A stretch of 64,000 bases of DNA from positions 1-64,000 of the forward strand of contig JADKAC010000002.1 in assembly GCA_016715425.1 (NCBI GenBank). The letters are read 5' to 3'. Under the pieces are notes generated by a model. The model was not told where the DNA came from and did no database searches. It was given only the letters and a program-made list of their open reading frames with translations. The translations under genes were made by a program, and so were the position numbers. Of this stretch, positions 10,418-20,902 are shown one piece after another. The stretch is from Bacteroidota bacterium (GTDB lineage Bacteria > Bacteroidota > Bacteroidia > Chitinophagales > BACL12). Each line of letters begins with the position of its first letter. Positions within the stretch are counted from its first letter, which is position 1.

Positions 10418-13400
10418 ATGCTCAATAAAATAATTGCGTTCTCTATAAAGAACAAACTCATCATCGGGCTTTTCATTTTAGCCCTCATTGGTTACGGCAG
10501 TTACCAATTTACAAAACTGCCTATTGATGCCGTGCCCGACATCACCGACAACCAAGTGCAGGTAATCACTTCCGCACCTTCATTGGGAGCACCCGACATT
10601 GAACGACTCATAACTTTCCCAATTGAACAAGCCAACAGCAACATTCCCGGACTAAAAGAAATCCGCAGTTTTTCACGGTTCGGACTTTCACTCATCACCA
10701 TTGTTTTTGATGATGATGTAGATGTTTATTGGGCAAGGCAACAAGTAACGGAACGATTAAAAATTGCACAAGAGCAAATCCCAAAAGGACTTGGCTCACC
10801 CGAATTGGCACCAGTTACAACGGGCTTGGGAGAAATCTATCAGTATGTAATTCGTGCCAAACACGGTTACGAAACAAAATACGATGCAACCGAATTACGG
10901 ACAATTCAGGACTGGATTGTTCGCAGACAATTGTTAGGTGTGAAAGGTGTTGCCGATGTGAGCAGCTTTGGTGGCAAGTTGAAACAATATGAAATTGCTG
11001 TTGATGCCAACAAATTAAAATCGTTCAACATTACCATTAACGATGTATTCACCGCTTTGGAAAACAACAACGGAAATACAGGCGGTGCATACATTGAAAA
11101 AAAATCAACCGTGTTGTATATCCGAAGCGAGGGTTTAATCGGAAACATTGATGATATAAAAAATATTGTGGTAAAAAACACTTCCAACGGCACTCCGCTT
11201 TTAATAAACGATGTGGCAGAAGTTCGCATTGGCACCGCTATTCGTTACGGTGGCATGACTTACAATGATGAAGGCGAAGCAGCAGGTGCAGTAGTGATGA
11301 TGCTGAAAGGAGAAAACAGCAGTGCAGTTATTGAAAATGTAAAAGAACGCATCAAACAAATTGAAAAAACTTTACCCGAAGGAGTTGTAATAGAACCATT
11401 CTTAGACAGAACAAAAATGGTGAACAGTGCTATCGGCACAGTTTCAAAAAATTTGTTGGAAGGAGCATTGATTGTAATCCTCATTCTTGTTTTGTTTCTT
11501 GGCAATCTAAGAGCAGGTATCATCGTTGCCTCTGTAATTCCTTTATCTATGCTATTTGCAGTTATACTGATGAATATGTTTGGAGTAAGTGGAAACCTAA
11601 TGAGTTTAGGTGCTTTGGACTTCGGTTTAATTGTGGACGGAGCAGTAATTATAGTTGAGGCGTGTATGTTTCAATTGCACATATCAAGTCAAAAGAAAGT
11701 TTCACAACTACAAATGGACGACATTGTTTACAACACTTCAACTCGTATGCGAAATGCAGCCGTTTTTGGCGAGTTGATAATCCTTGCGGTGTATTTACCC
11801 ATTTTTACTTTAGAAGGTATTGAAGGAAAAATGTTTAAGCCAATGGCACAGACCGTTGCCTTTGCTTTGTTGGGTGCATTTATTCTTTCACTCACTTACA
11901 TTCCTATGATGAGTGCATTATTTCTTTCCAAAAATATTTCTCACAAGAAAAATATCTCTGACAGAATGATGGGCGTTTTGGAACGCATTCATCAAAAGTA
12001 TTTGCAGAGAGTTTTGAATTTTCCTAAAACGGTGATTGGGGTCTCGGTTTCCCTTTTGCTGATTTCGCTTTTTGTTTTCTCAAAAATGGGCGGTGAGTTT
12101 ATTCCAGAATTACCCGAAGGAGATTTTGCAGTAGAAACACGGGTGCTTACAGGAAGCAACATCAACACCACAACTGATGCTTGTTTGAAAGCGGCACATA
12201 TTCTCAAAAAGGAATTTCCCGAAGTAGAAAAAGTAATTGGTAAAGTTGGAAGCGGTGAAATTCCAACCGACCCTATGCCAATGGAAGCAAGTGACATGAT
12301 GATTATATTAAAAGACAAATCGGAATGGACTTCAGCCGAAACATGGGAAGAGTTGGCTGAGAAAATGACCAAAGCATTGCAAGATGTGCCAGGCGTTACT
12401 TACAGTTTTCAATATCCTGTTGCCATGCGTTTTAATGAATTAATGACTGGTGCAAAGCAAGATGTGGTTTGCAAAATATTTGGTGAAAACTTAGACACAC
12501 TTTCAAAATATTCAAAGTTGTTGGGTGATGTTGCAAGTAAAATTGACGGTGCAGAAAATATTTATGTAGAACCTATTGACGGTTTACCGCAAGTAATAAT
12601 AAGTTACAAACGCAACATCATTGCTCAATACGGTTTAAATATTGCTGACATCAATCGAGTGGTGAACACTGCGTTTGCAGGGCAAAGTAGCGGACAGGTT
12701 TTTGAAGATGAAAAGCGTTTTGATTTGGTAGTTCGCCTTGCAGGTGAAAACCGACAGAATTTAGAGGATGTGCAAAACCTCTTAATCCCAACTTCACAGG
12801 GAACACAAATTCCCCTCTACCAAGTTGCCGATGTTTCCATTCAGGAAAGTGTAAATCAAATTCAGCGTGATGATGCCAAGCGAAGAATTATTGTTGGCTT
12901 CAATGTAAACGGCAGAGATGTGCAGAGTATTGTAAAAGATTTGCAAGAGCAAATTGAAAAAGACTTAAAACTTCCATCGGGCTATTATATTACTTACGGT
13001 GGGGCATTTGAAAATTTAGAAGCTGCAAAAAAACGTTTGTCTATTGCAGTGCCACTTTCTTTACTTCTCATATTTCTGTTTCTCTATTTTGCTTTTGGCT
13101 CTATCAAGCAAGGACTGCTTATTTATTCCGCAATTCCGCTTTCTGCTATTGGTGGAATTTTATTTCTGTTTTTCAGAGGAATGCCTTTCAGCATCAGTGC
13201 AGGAATTGGTTTCATTGCTTTGTTTGGTGTAGCGGTGCTGAATGGAATTGTTTTGATTGCAGAATTTAACCGCATAAAAGCCGAAGGAGAAACAGACACC
13301 AAACAAATTGTTTTGCAGGGAACAAAACACCGTTTGCGACCCGTGCTAATGACAGCATTTGTTGCATCACTTGGTTTTTTACCAATGGCATTAAGCAACG

Positions 13401-14763
13401 GTGCAGGTGCAGAAGTGCAACGACCATTAGCAACCGTTGTAATCGGTGGACTTTTGATTGCAACTTTCTTGACGCTTTTCGTTTTACCTGTTCTCTACAT
13501 TTTGTTTGAGAAAATCGGAAAGAAAAAATCTGCAAACGGAAACACAATAGTTGCGGCAACCATTTTATTACTCACACTTTTTTCTTTGCAAAATGCAAAC
13601 GCACAAACGCCAATCAATTTGCAAACTGCAATTGACACCGCTTTGAAAAATAATTTATCGGTGAAGAATGAAATGCTCAATGCCGAGTATCAAAAGAAAC
13701 TAAAAGCCGCAGCCGTTGATATTCCGAAAACTTCGCTCACAGGCGAATACGGACAGTTCAACAGCTTTTACAAAGACACCAAATTTGGCATTTCACAGTC
13801 CATCAGTTTCCCTACTGTTTATGCAAAACAAAAATCTTTGCAAAACGAAACTTACAAAAGCAGTGTGCTGAATATTGCAGTAAAGGAAGCAGAGTTGAAA
13901 AAGCAAGTCAGCGAAGTTTTTTACTACTGATTTATCTAGGTGAGAAAAGAAAAATTCTTTTGCAAAACGACAGTGTGTACGCTTCGTTTTTGGATAAAGC
14001 AAATTTGCGTTTCGCCAAAGGCGAAAGCAACATCTTAGAAAAAACAACAGCCGAAACACAACGAGGACAAATTACCATTCAACTAAACCAGTTGAACAGC
14101 GATATTGAAATTTTGCAACTGCAATTTCAAGTATTGCTGAATACGCAAACTATTTTTACTCCAACGGCAGACAATCCAAAACTTGCTTTTACTGCAATGT
14201 TGGACACATCAGCCATCAGCAACCATCCTCAACTAAAAGTTTTGCAACATCAAAAAACAATTTCGTTGGTAAACACTCAACTGCAAAAACAAAAATTGTT
14301 GCCAGAATTAAATTTAGGTTACAGCAACCAAAGTATTCAAGGCACAGGAGCAGATAATGTTTTATATCCTAAGTCCGAAAGGTTTAATTCGGTGCAGTTT
14401 GGTATTGGAGTTCCTTTGTTTTTCGGTTCGCAAAAAGCAAAAATCAATTCGTCAAAAACTTTGCAGTTGATTTCTGAAAACAATTATCAGTTGGGTTTGC
14501 AAGCTATGAAAACCGAATTACAAACCGCTTACAAGAACTATCAAACACAACTGCAAACTGTAAAATATTTTGAGGAAACCGCTTTGCAAAATGCAAATAT
14601 CATTACCAAAACCGCGAATGAGCAATTTGCAAATGGCGACATCAATTATTTGGAATGGACTATGCTAATTAATAATGCAGTTTCAATTCAAAGCAATTAC
14701 ACCGATGCAGTAAACTCACTGAATCAAACAATCATTCAACTCAATTTCTTAACTTCTAAATAA
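10418..14763 (+). CDS. czcA: Heavy-metal efflux RND pump CzcA/CusA fused to a TolC-like outer-membrane domain
   Basis: Starting at the ATG at 10418 (MLNKIIAFSIKNKLIIGLF), about 1448 residues are encoded. The first 1030 form an HME-RND permease with 12 membrane helices and two large periplasmic loops. DFGLIVDGAVIIVE in helix 4 carries the proton-relay Asp/Glu residues typical of metal-ion RND pumps. The last 400 residues (from QTPINLQTAIDTALKNN) are a CzcC/TolC-type outer-membrane factor, a fusion common in Bacteroidota. One missing base near 13929 moves the frame; across it the reading is EVFYYLIYLGEKRKILLQ. The adaptor gene follows 9 bases later. Confidence 0.9.
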
Positions 14764-14772
14764 ATTTCAATC

Positions 14773-15909
14773 ATGACAAAATATACCATCATAGCAATAG
14801 CGTTTTCAATTCTCACTTCTTGCGGAGACAAGAAAACAGAAACAACAGGAACGGAAGAAACCTCAAACGAAACAACCGTTGAACTTACAGATGCACAACT
14901 CAAAAACTCCGAAATCAAAACAGGAAAAATTGAGCAACGCAATATTTCTTCATTGCTAAAAGTGAATGGGAAAATTGAAGTGCCGCCACAAAATATGGTT
15001 TCAGTCAGCGTTCCAATGGGCGGTTATTTGCGTTCAACAAAATTGTTGGCAGGAATGCACATCAGCAAAGGCGAAGTAATTGCCACAATGGAAGACCAGC
15101 AATACATTCAACTGCAACAGGATTACTTAACGGCTAAAGCACACTTCACTTCTATTGAAGCAGAATACAATCGTCAGAAAGATTTGAATGCAAGTAAAGC
15201 CAGCAGCGACAAAGTTTTTCAGGCAGCACAAACCGAATATCTCTCACAAAAAATTCTGATTAAGTCCTTAGAAGAAAAATTAAAACTCATCGGCATCAAC
15301 CCGACAACGCTGAACGAAAACACAATTTCAAAATCCATCAGCATTGTTTCACCCATTGACGGATTTGTTTCACAGGTAAAACAAAATATCGGAAAGTATG
15401 TAACACCGACCGATGTGTTATTTGAATTGGTAAACCCTTCCGACATTCATTTAACGCTTACCATCTTTGAAAAGGATTTGTATAAAATTTCAATCGGACA
15501 AAAAATATTTGCTTACAACAACACCAACCCAAGCAAAAAATATACTTGCGAAATTATTCTCATCGGCAAAGATGTAACACCCGAAAGAACCATTCAGGTG
15601 CAAAGCCATTTTGAACAATACGACAAAACTTTAATTCCCCGGAATGTATATGAATGCAGAAGTTGAAGTTGCTACTAACAACGCTTTTGTAATTTCCAAT
15701 GACGGCATAGTTCGCTTTGAAGGCAAGCAATATGTTTTTACTCAAACAGACAAAACAAATTTGAAATGCAACCCGTAACTACACAAAACACAGAGTTGGG
15801 TTTTACTCAAATAACCTTTGCCGACAGCACAGACATTTCAAACAAAACTTTCGTTACCCAAGGAGCTTATACTTTGCTAATGAAAATGAAAAACCAAGAG
15901 GAGGAATAG
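14773..15909 (+). CDS. czcB: CzcB/CusB-type periplasmic adaptor lipoprotein (frameshifted near its end)
   Basis: The lipoprotein signal is MTKYTIIAIAFSILTSCGDK, with the lipobox Cys at residue 17. A membrane-fusion core follows: a barrel-sandwich half (MGGYLRSTKLLAGMHISKGE), a helical hairpin, the second half (SIVSPIDGFVSQVKQNIGKY) and a beta barrel. Indels near 15640 and 15765 break the last third; across them it reads IPGMYMNAEVEVATNNAFVI and ends LMKMKNQEEE at TAG 15907-15909. It connects the inner-membrane pump to its own outer-membrane domain. No metal-responsive regulator is visible in the block. Confidence 0.88.
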
Positions 15910-16081
15910 ATTGGAACGACAAAGGACACCGCTACTAATGCCAACGCTTTTGCACTCACATTTGCTTTTTTGCCATAGCACCGACCAACAAAAAAAAGCA
16001 AAAGAGAGTGCAAGCAAACGCACAGGGACAGTGCAACAGTTCCGTGCAAACTTGACACGACAGCACTTCGGACGGACAGAA

Positions 16082-16222
16082 GGGTAGCTGATAACAGCGG
16101 TTTGGCAAAAGTGGCGGTTCAGTGCTTCGTATGACAGTTTTGTGGGTCAACAAACAGTAGTGCTTCGTATCAACATTTGTGGTGAAAATCGCCACCTTCG
16201 CCAAGCCGCAAAACGTTATCTG
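16082..16222 (+). repeat. attC-like palindrome 3
   Basis: The left box region GGGTAGCTGATAAC (16082-16095) is the reverse complement, 13 of 14, of the start of the same block at 9711-9724. The stem arms are GGTTTGGC and GCCAAGCC, with inner arms TGGCG and CGCCA. The right box is GTTATCTG (16215-16222). Confidence 0.75.
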
Positions 16223-16329
16223 TCATTCTACCCGACCATCGTGCTGACTTCAACGACCGAAAAACATTAGACAAAAAACCTTAACTTAGCGACCGAATTG
16301 TAACGCCAAGAATTAAGAAAACTGTGTTT

Positions 16330-16815
16330 TCACACAATTTACTCAAATAGGTTGATACTATCAAGTTAACTTTTATGCAAAGTTCAACGATATTGCGAAA
16401 GAAGTCTTATCCAATCTGAAATTTTGAGACAAATTGACAATCAATCACTTGGACTCACGATTTGGCGAATAAAAGTTTGAAGTTGGCAATTTAAGCGGTT
16501 TTGACATTAGCAACGGACGAACTTTGTTTGCCGACATCAAAAATAAGCACAACACAATGAACAGTAGCTCGGCAGAAAGTCTGTTTCAGAAATTGGCTCG
16601 ATATGCAGACGACTACAAAAAAAAAGTTATTGGGTTCAGATTTAGCGAAAATAGTTTTATGAACTTTGAAAGGCGAAATCAACGGGAAAGAATATAGTCA
16701 CAGCCGAGTTTATAAAATTTCGGGACCAATTTTGCTTTGCTTTCAGGACAACAAGATGCCCTATTGCAGTTGTACAAGGCTTACCAAAAGCATTAAAGAT
16801 TATTTAAGTCAATAG
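16330..16815 (+). pseudogene. Eco47II/Sau96I-family restriction endonuclease, decayed
   Basis: Pieces in several frames line up with the Eco47II family: FNDIAKEVLSNL, then FDISNGRTLFADIKNKHNT followed by MNSSSAESLFQKLARYADDY, and finally YSHSRVYKIS with QDALLQLY and a terminal IKDYLSQ before TAG at 16813-16815. The DIKNKHNTMNSSS segment is the hallmark active-site region. The family cuts GGNCC-like sites and normally comes with a cytosine-5 methyltransferase. None is recognisable nearby, so the block is probably a dead or error-ridden relic. The 5' limit is approximate. Confidence 0.72.
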
Positions 16816-17454
16816 AAAATTTCCTTACCTCGTTAAATTGGTTAATTCGTCCTCTCCTAAAATTACAGGAACAGTTTCCAATCTGTTTATACTGTTGGCA
16901 ACAGACCAATTTCCAACATGGGAAAGTTTGTTGGCCACGAACTATGGTTTGGGCAGGCCAAGTTAAAGCAAAAAAGTCCCACCAACTTCTTGCAAGTTCA
17001 TTTTCCGCCGCCAAGATGAAAACTTCCTTAAAGATTTCTGAATTTCCAAAGGCAAAACGCATCCGGTGGCACTAAATCCAATACTTCATTTTACTGTGTT
17101 TGAACCTCCGTGGTTACCTTTTTTGTTGTCAACTTCTAATTCCCTTTTGTGGAACATTAAATTAACTTTCACCCGCCCTTTCATCAAAATGACCATTCCT
17201 TGCAACTTTTCCATTTTCGGCTTAACAACACGAACGTTTTCGCCAATACAAATTGTGGATTCTTTTTAAACTCTTGCAAATAAAAACCAGCCAAGCCGTT
17301 TTTACCCTCTACGAAAACCACTTTGACTTTCACCGCCACAACCCTCCCTTTCTAAGCTTCTGACAATGATAAATATTCACTCATAACCAAGTAGTTTAAC
17401 CTTATACAATGGTTACAAATTTAGAGAAAATTGAACCAAAAGAACGGACGAAAA
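16816..17454 (-). other. Decayed or unreadable stretch, perhaps a minus-strand gene
   Basis: No intact gene. On the minus strand short frames such as VRVVKPKMEKLQGMVILMKG and NSINRLETVPVILGEDELTN read like protein, but they lie in different phases and are interrupted by stops. The only long minus frame (16793-17062) has unlikely composition. I cannot name a family. The part from 17270 to 17454 holds nothing recognisable. Confidence 0.3.
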
Positions 17455-17601
17455 AGAACGACAGATAACAGCGGTTTGGCAAAAGTGGCGGTTCAGTGCT
17501 TCGTATGAAACTTTTTCATAAATTTGAAGTTCGTGCTTCGTATCAACATTTGTGGTAAAATCGCCACCTTCGCCAAGCCGCAAACCGTTATAGCCAATGC
17601 T
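17455..17601 (+). repeat. attC-like palindrome 4
   Basis: AGAACGACAGATAAC (17455-17469) is the reverse complement, 14 of 15, of the start of its block at 16215-16229. The stem is GGTTTGGC / GCCAAGCC and the right box is GTTATAG at 17587. Centre as in copy 3, including AGTGCTTCGTATGA. Confidence 0.78.
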
Positions 17602-17649
17602 AACAGACGACAACAGAATATAAATTTTAACAATTAAAACAACAACACA

Positions 17650-18009
17650 ATGAAAATTTGGAAAGAATTCAACAGCTCCCATTCGAGCAACATTTCAATC
17701 ATCGGGACATTCACAAACATTGACGATGCAGAAAAAGCATATGCAATGATTGAGGATTTTGCACTTTCTTCTTGGGAAGAGCGACACCCATCTTTAAAAG
17801 AATTTAATGAACATTGGGCCGCTCATTTTCACGCAGACATTCCTTATATCGGAATTTTTGCAGAAGAAATTGAAAGTGGTATTGACAACGCACCTGACAT
17901 TAACAGAAATGATGGAACCATCACAATTTCTCATTTCCGCTCAAACAACATTGGTGGCATCATAAAGCTAATGAGATTTGCCGGTGCTGACAAAATTGTT
18001 GTAGAATGA
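17650..18009 (+). CDS. DUF6375-like small protein
   Basis: 119 residues with no signal or membrane segment. The N-terminus MKIWKEFNSSHSSNISIIGT followed by DDAEKAYAMIEDF resembles the DUF6375 pattern MKIWxxxxSxHSxNxxxIGxF. The last part, ISHFRSNNIGGIIKLMRFAG, suggests an alpha/beta sandwich of the ferredoxin-like kind. The final TGA overlaps the ATG of the radical SAM gene (ATGA), so the two are translationally coupled and probably act together. The function of the family is not known to me. Confidence 0.6.
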   Translation: MKIWKEFNSSHSSNISIIGTFTNIDDAEKAYAMIEDFALSSWEERHPSLKEFNEHWAAHFHADIPYIGIFAEEIESGIDNAPDINRNDGTITISHFRSNNIGGIIKLMRFAGADKIVVE

Positions 18010-18910
18010 AAGCAAGAGTTGAACCACAGGGACTTCATTACTACTGTCGAAAAAGTGGAACACACATACTTTTAGATGAGGTTAAAACAAAACCGTCAGC
18101 TTATAGTATTGCACCTAGGACAGTCAGCGTAGCCATTACAGACGAGTGTGATTTCACTTGTTCATATTGCTATGTTAATCTTAAAGACCGTTATCTAAAA
18201 AAAGAAGATATAATTTCCTATTGCAAACATTTTGATAAACTGGGGACTTTCGACATTGCCTTTGGAGGTGGCGAACCGACTTTACATCCAGACTTAATTG
18301 AAATCTGCAAAACAATTTGGAAAGAAACTCAATTGGGTATAAGCATAACTACTCACGGACACAACCTTAGTGAAGACTTTATTTCAAAACTCAAAGACTA
18401 CATTTCATTTATTCGAGTTTCAATAGATGGCATTGAACCAATTTACAGCCAATTAAGAAAAAGCCCCTCGACAACTTGTTGCCGAAATTGAAACTTCTAA
18501 ACGGACAAATTCCATTTGGTATTAATGCTGTAATTAATAAACTTACAGTAAATCATCTTGACGACTTAAAGTCATTATTTCTTGAATACGGTGCATTTGA
18601 ACTTCTTCTTTTACCAATGTGGCATAAAGGAAAATATGTGCTTACCGACAATGAGTGGTCAACACTTAATCAATGGATAGAAAAAAATCACAAGGAAATT
18701 CCAATACGCATTTCAAGTGAATCAAAGAAATATCTTAATCTCCCATTTCTATTTGACAATGAGGAATGGGACAATGACTATGGCTTTATTGGCATAGACA
18801 AAACGCTAAGAAAAAATTCATTTACTAAAGACGGCTTAAGCATCGACAAATATGACACATTTGAACTTCTATTAACCGACTGGAGAAATACAATTACGAC
18901 TCTAAATTAA
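18006..18910 (+). CDS. Radical SAM protein (one frameshift)
   Basis: About 300 residues. The iron-sulfur motif CDFTCSYCYV (CxxxCxxC) follows a short N-terminal beta segment, and FGGGEPTLHPDL is the GGE motif that binds AdoMet. ITTHGHNLS and RVSIDGIEP are later barrel strands. One indel near 18470 shifts the frame; the reading continues LRKKPLDNLLPKLKLLNGQ. There is no C-terminal SPASM cluster, as the tail has no Cys. It is coupled to the DUF6375-like gene, so a modification of a peptide, RNA or partner protein is possible but not shown. Confidence 0.85.
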
Positions 18911-18948
18911 AAATGAAAATACGGACGACATTACTCACGAGACAAGGA

Positions 18949-19083
18949 AGCACTGGCTATAACAGCACCTACCCAAAAGGCGGGGTTTCGTGTTCCAAAG
19001 ACAGTTTAGTGGTTAATGGAAGTTTAGTTTTTCAAATCAGGTTTTGTGGTAAAACTCCCGCCCTTCGGGTAGCTGCAAAACGT
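18949..19083 (+). repeat. attC-like palindrome 5, interrupted at its right box by an IS relic
   Basis: AGCACTGGCTATAAC (18949-18963) is the reverse complement, 14 of 15, of its block start at 17587-17601. The stem is CTACCC / GGGTAG. The right arm GCTGCAAAACGT runs directly into the terminal repeat TCAAACTG of the IS relic; the missing right box reappears after it as CGTTGGGC (19357-19364). Confidence 0.75.
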
Positions 19084-19356
19084 TCAAACTGTCTAAAAAC
19101 TACCCACACATTTTTGTTGAATAGTAACTTCAATTTATAGGTTATGAATTGCAATTTATGTATGGAATACATACAAGAAACAAATAGGAATCAGGCCGAA
19201 TTAATTAGTAATAACTTAGAACAAATTATTTTTTTCAGCACAGAAATTATTCTTTTAAAAAAGCATTACTGCAAACCACTTATACCGCTTTCAATAAGTT
19301 TTTAAAAGCAAGAATTATTATCTTTAAAAAAGAATGGAGGTTTTTAGACGGACTGA
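19084..19356 (+). mobile_element. IS1182-like non-autonomous relic (copy 1)
   Basis: The left terminal repeat TCAAACTGTCTAAAAACT and the right terminal repeat GGTTTTTAGACGGACTGA are imperfect inverted copies of each other. This copy lacks about 70 bases of the middle, including most of the transposase start. Confidence 0.65.
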
Positions 19357-19473
19357 CGTTGGGCACCATTTGTTGTAACCATATTTTATTTTGTAAATTT
19401 TAAAATGACGGCAACAGAATAAGAAACAAAATGATACAAAGCAGTATTTACTTTCAACTCACTTAAATGAATT

Positions 19474-20184
19474 TTACTGTATACGTTTCTTATTACTAGC
19501 CTTGACCCACTTGGATTTATTGCATTCTGGACAAGTATATTTTGTAGTAGCTTCCAATTTTACCGTATAACCGCAAAAGGTACATGCATAGTGTGCAGTT
19601 TCAATAATTATTTGGCTGGAGAATTCCAAAGAATCAGGCATGATTGGCAATCCATATTTTACTTCCAGGTTAGGAAAATAAAAAATGCTGATGCTACCGG
19701 AACTTTCAATAATCGCTTGCTCAATTTGACCTAGCTGTGAAACACCTTGCATCCGAAGCTCAGCAAAAAACTCATCTTCCCCTAACGTTTCTTTTGTAAA
19801 ATTTTTAATTAAAAATATACCATCCCTAATTAGAAAGATAGGCTTTCCTTCCATCAGCCTTTCGAATTTTTGATTCTTCCCAATTAGATAAGTAATAAAG
19901 CTGTAGAGGCCAACTATCATTATAAAAACAATTAGAGCAGGTAAAATTCCTACATCTTTATAAAACATTGGATCACCTGCTGCCGAGCCTAAACTGATAA
20001 TAGCTACGAGTTCAAATATTGATAGTTGCTTAACCCCACGTTTACCCAATAACCGGAGGCCTACTAATATTATAATAAACATTATAAAAGTGCGCAAAAC
20101 AGTCTCGGGGAGAAAATTCCAATTTTCTCCTCCTAACATTAACTCTTTCCAATTGAACGCTGTTGAAGTCAATAAAAAATACAT
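19474..20184 (-). CDS. YetF/DUF421-family membrane protein with a C-terminal zinc ribbon
   Basis: 236 residues on the minus strand, the only long minus-strand gene among the blocks. Three N-terminal helices (TVLRTFIMFIIILVGLRLLG and two more) are followed by the conserved GKRGVKQLSIFELVAIISLG core. A soluble domain has the PIFLIRDG and ELRMQGV patterns of the DUF421 family. The tail CTFCGYTVKLEATTKYTCPEC is a CxxC...CxxC zinc ribbon, not common in the family. YetF relatives are envelope or spore-associated proteins of unclear function. The ATG (complement of 20182-20184) lies near an AT-rich stretch that may hold its promoter. Confidence 0.85.
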   Translation of the reverse strand: MYFLLTSTAFNWKELMLGGENWNFLPETVLRTFIMFIIILVGLRLLGKRGVKQLSIFELVAIISLGSAAGDPMFYKDVGILPALIVFIMIVGLYSFITYLIGKNQKFERLMEGKPIFLIRDGIFLIKNFTKETLGEDEFFAELRMQGVSQLGQIEQAIIESSGSISIFYFPNLEVKYGLPIMPDSLEFSSQIIIETAHYACTFCGYTVKLEATTKYTCPECNKSKWVKASNKKRIQ

Positions 20185-20500
20185 GTAAATTAAATTTAGC
20201 GAGTTAATGTATTCAATAAATCGATTGTGTTATGCTGCATGTTATGCCGGTTAATATCCATGGTACTATAAAAGTGCATTCCAAAATTAGCGAAATTAAA
20301 TCCCCATTTTTAACAAAAAAAATTTTGAATAATTATGATCGCTTGTCGTTGTAACTTCGGCTACAAATCGCTATCAGCTTTGGTTTGGTGCTTGACTCTT
20401 TCTAAATTCCTTTTCGTTAATTATTATTATAACATTTCTTCTTCAACATTCTCACCGAGCAGACGATTGTCAAAATCCCCACCTGCGGCTATGCAGAACA
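20185..20500 (+). other. Spacer with a degenerate palindrome-like end
   Basis: No gene seen. From about 20351 (GTAACTTCGGCTACAAATCG) to 20500 (CCTGCGGCTATGCAGAACA) the text looks like a worn attC-like copy with a GGCTA-type arm, but the arms do not pair well. The IS relic starts at 20501, the position it takes in better copies. Confidence 0.35.
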
Positions 20501-20870
20501 TCAAACTGTCTAAAACTTTTCACACATTATTGTTGAATAACAATTAGCCTTTATAGGTTTTGATTTGCAATTTGATATATGCAATATATAAAAGGAACTA
20601 ATAGAAATCAATCAGTACTTCTTGCCTACCGTTAGGCAGGGTTGCACAAAACTTAGATCAAATTATCAGCATTGATAATGAAGTGCGGCTGATAGATTTT
20701 TTTGCTAAAAGCATTTGCAAAAACAATCAACTTCTAAATGGTAATTAATTTTTCAGCACAAATTATTTTATAAAAAAACATTTCTGTAAACCGCTAAATC
20801 GGTTTCAATAAGTTATTAAAAGCGAGAATTATTATCTTTAAAAAAGAATGAAGGTTTTTAGACGAACTAA
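20501..20870 (+). mobile_element. IS1182-like non-autonomous relic (copy 2, nearly full)
   Basis: Terminal repeats TCAAACTGTCTAAAACTT and GGTTTTTAGACGAACTAA. Inside, a frame starting near 20578 reads MQYIKGTNRNQSVLLA and, after a short palindromic insertion (CCTACCGTTAGGCAGG), DNEVRLIDFFAKSICK. This is the usual beginning of IS1182-family transposases. The right end is followed by CGTTGGGCG. Confidence 0.68.
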
Positions 20871-20902
20871 CGTTGGGCGTAAACTTTAAGCAACATTATT
20901 AT

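Noticed and set aside
16816..17454. NusG/KOW-like or methyltransferase gene on the minus strand
   Set aside because: Only disconnected pieces in different phases; nothing that would support a family call.
18913..19140. Open frame of 75 codons after the radical SAM gene
   Set aside because: It runs straight through an attC-like palindrome and the start of a mobile relic, so the frame is accidental.
20335..20547. Open frame of 70 codons
   Set aside because: Crosses a worn palindrome and a relic end; no protein-like pattern.
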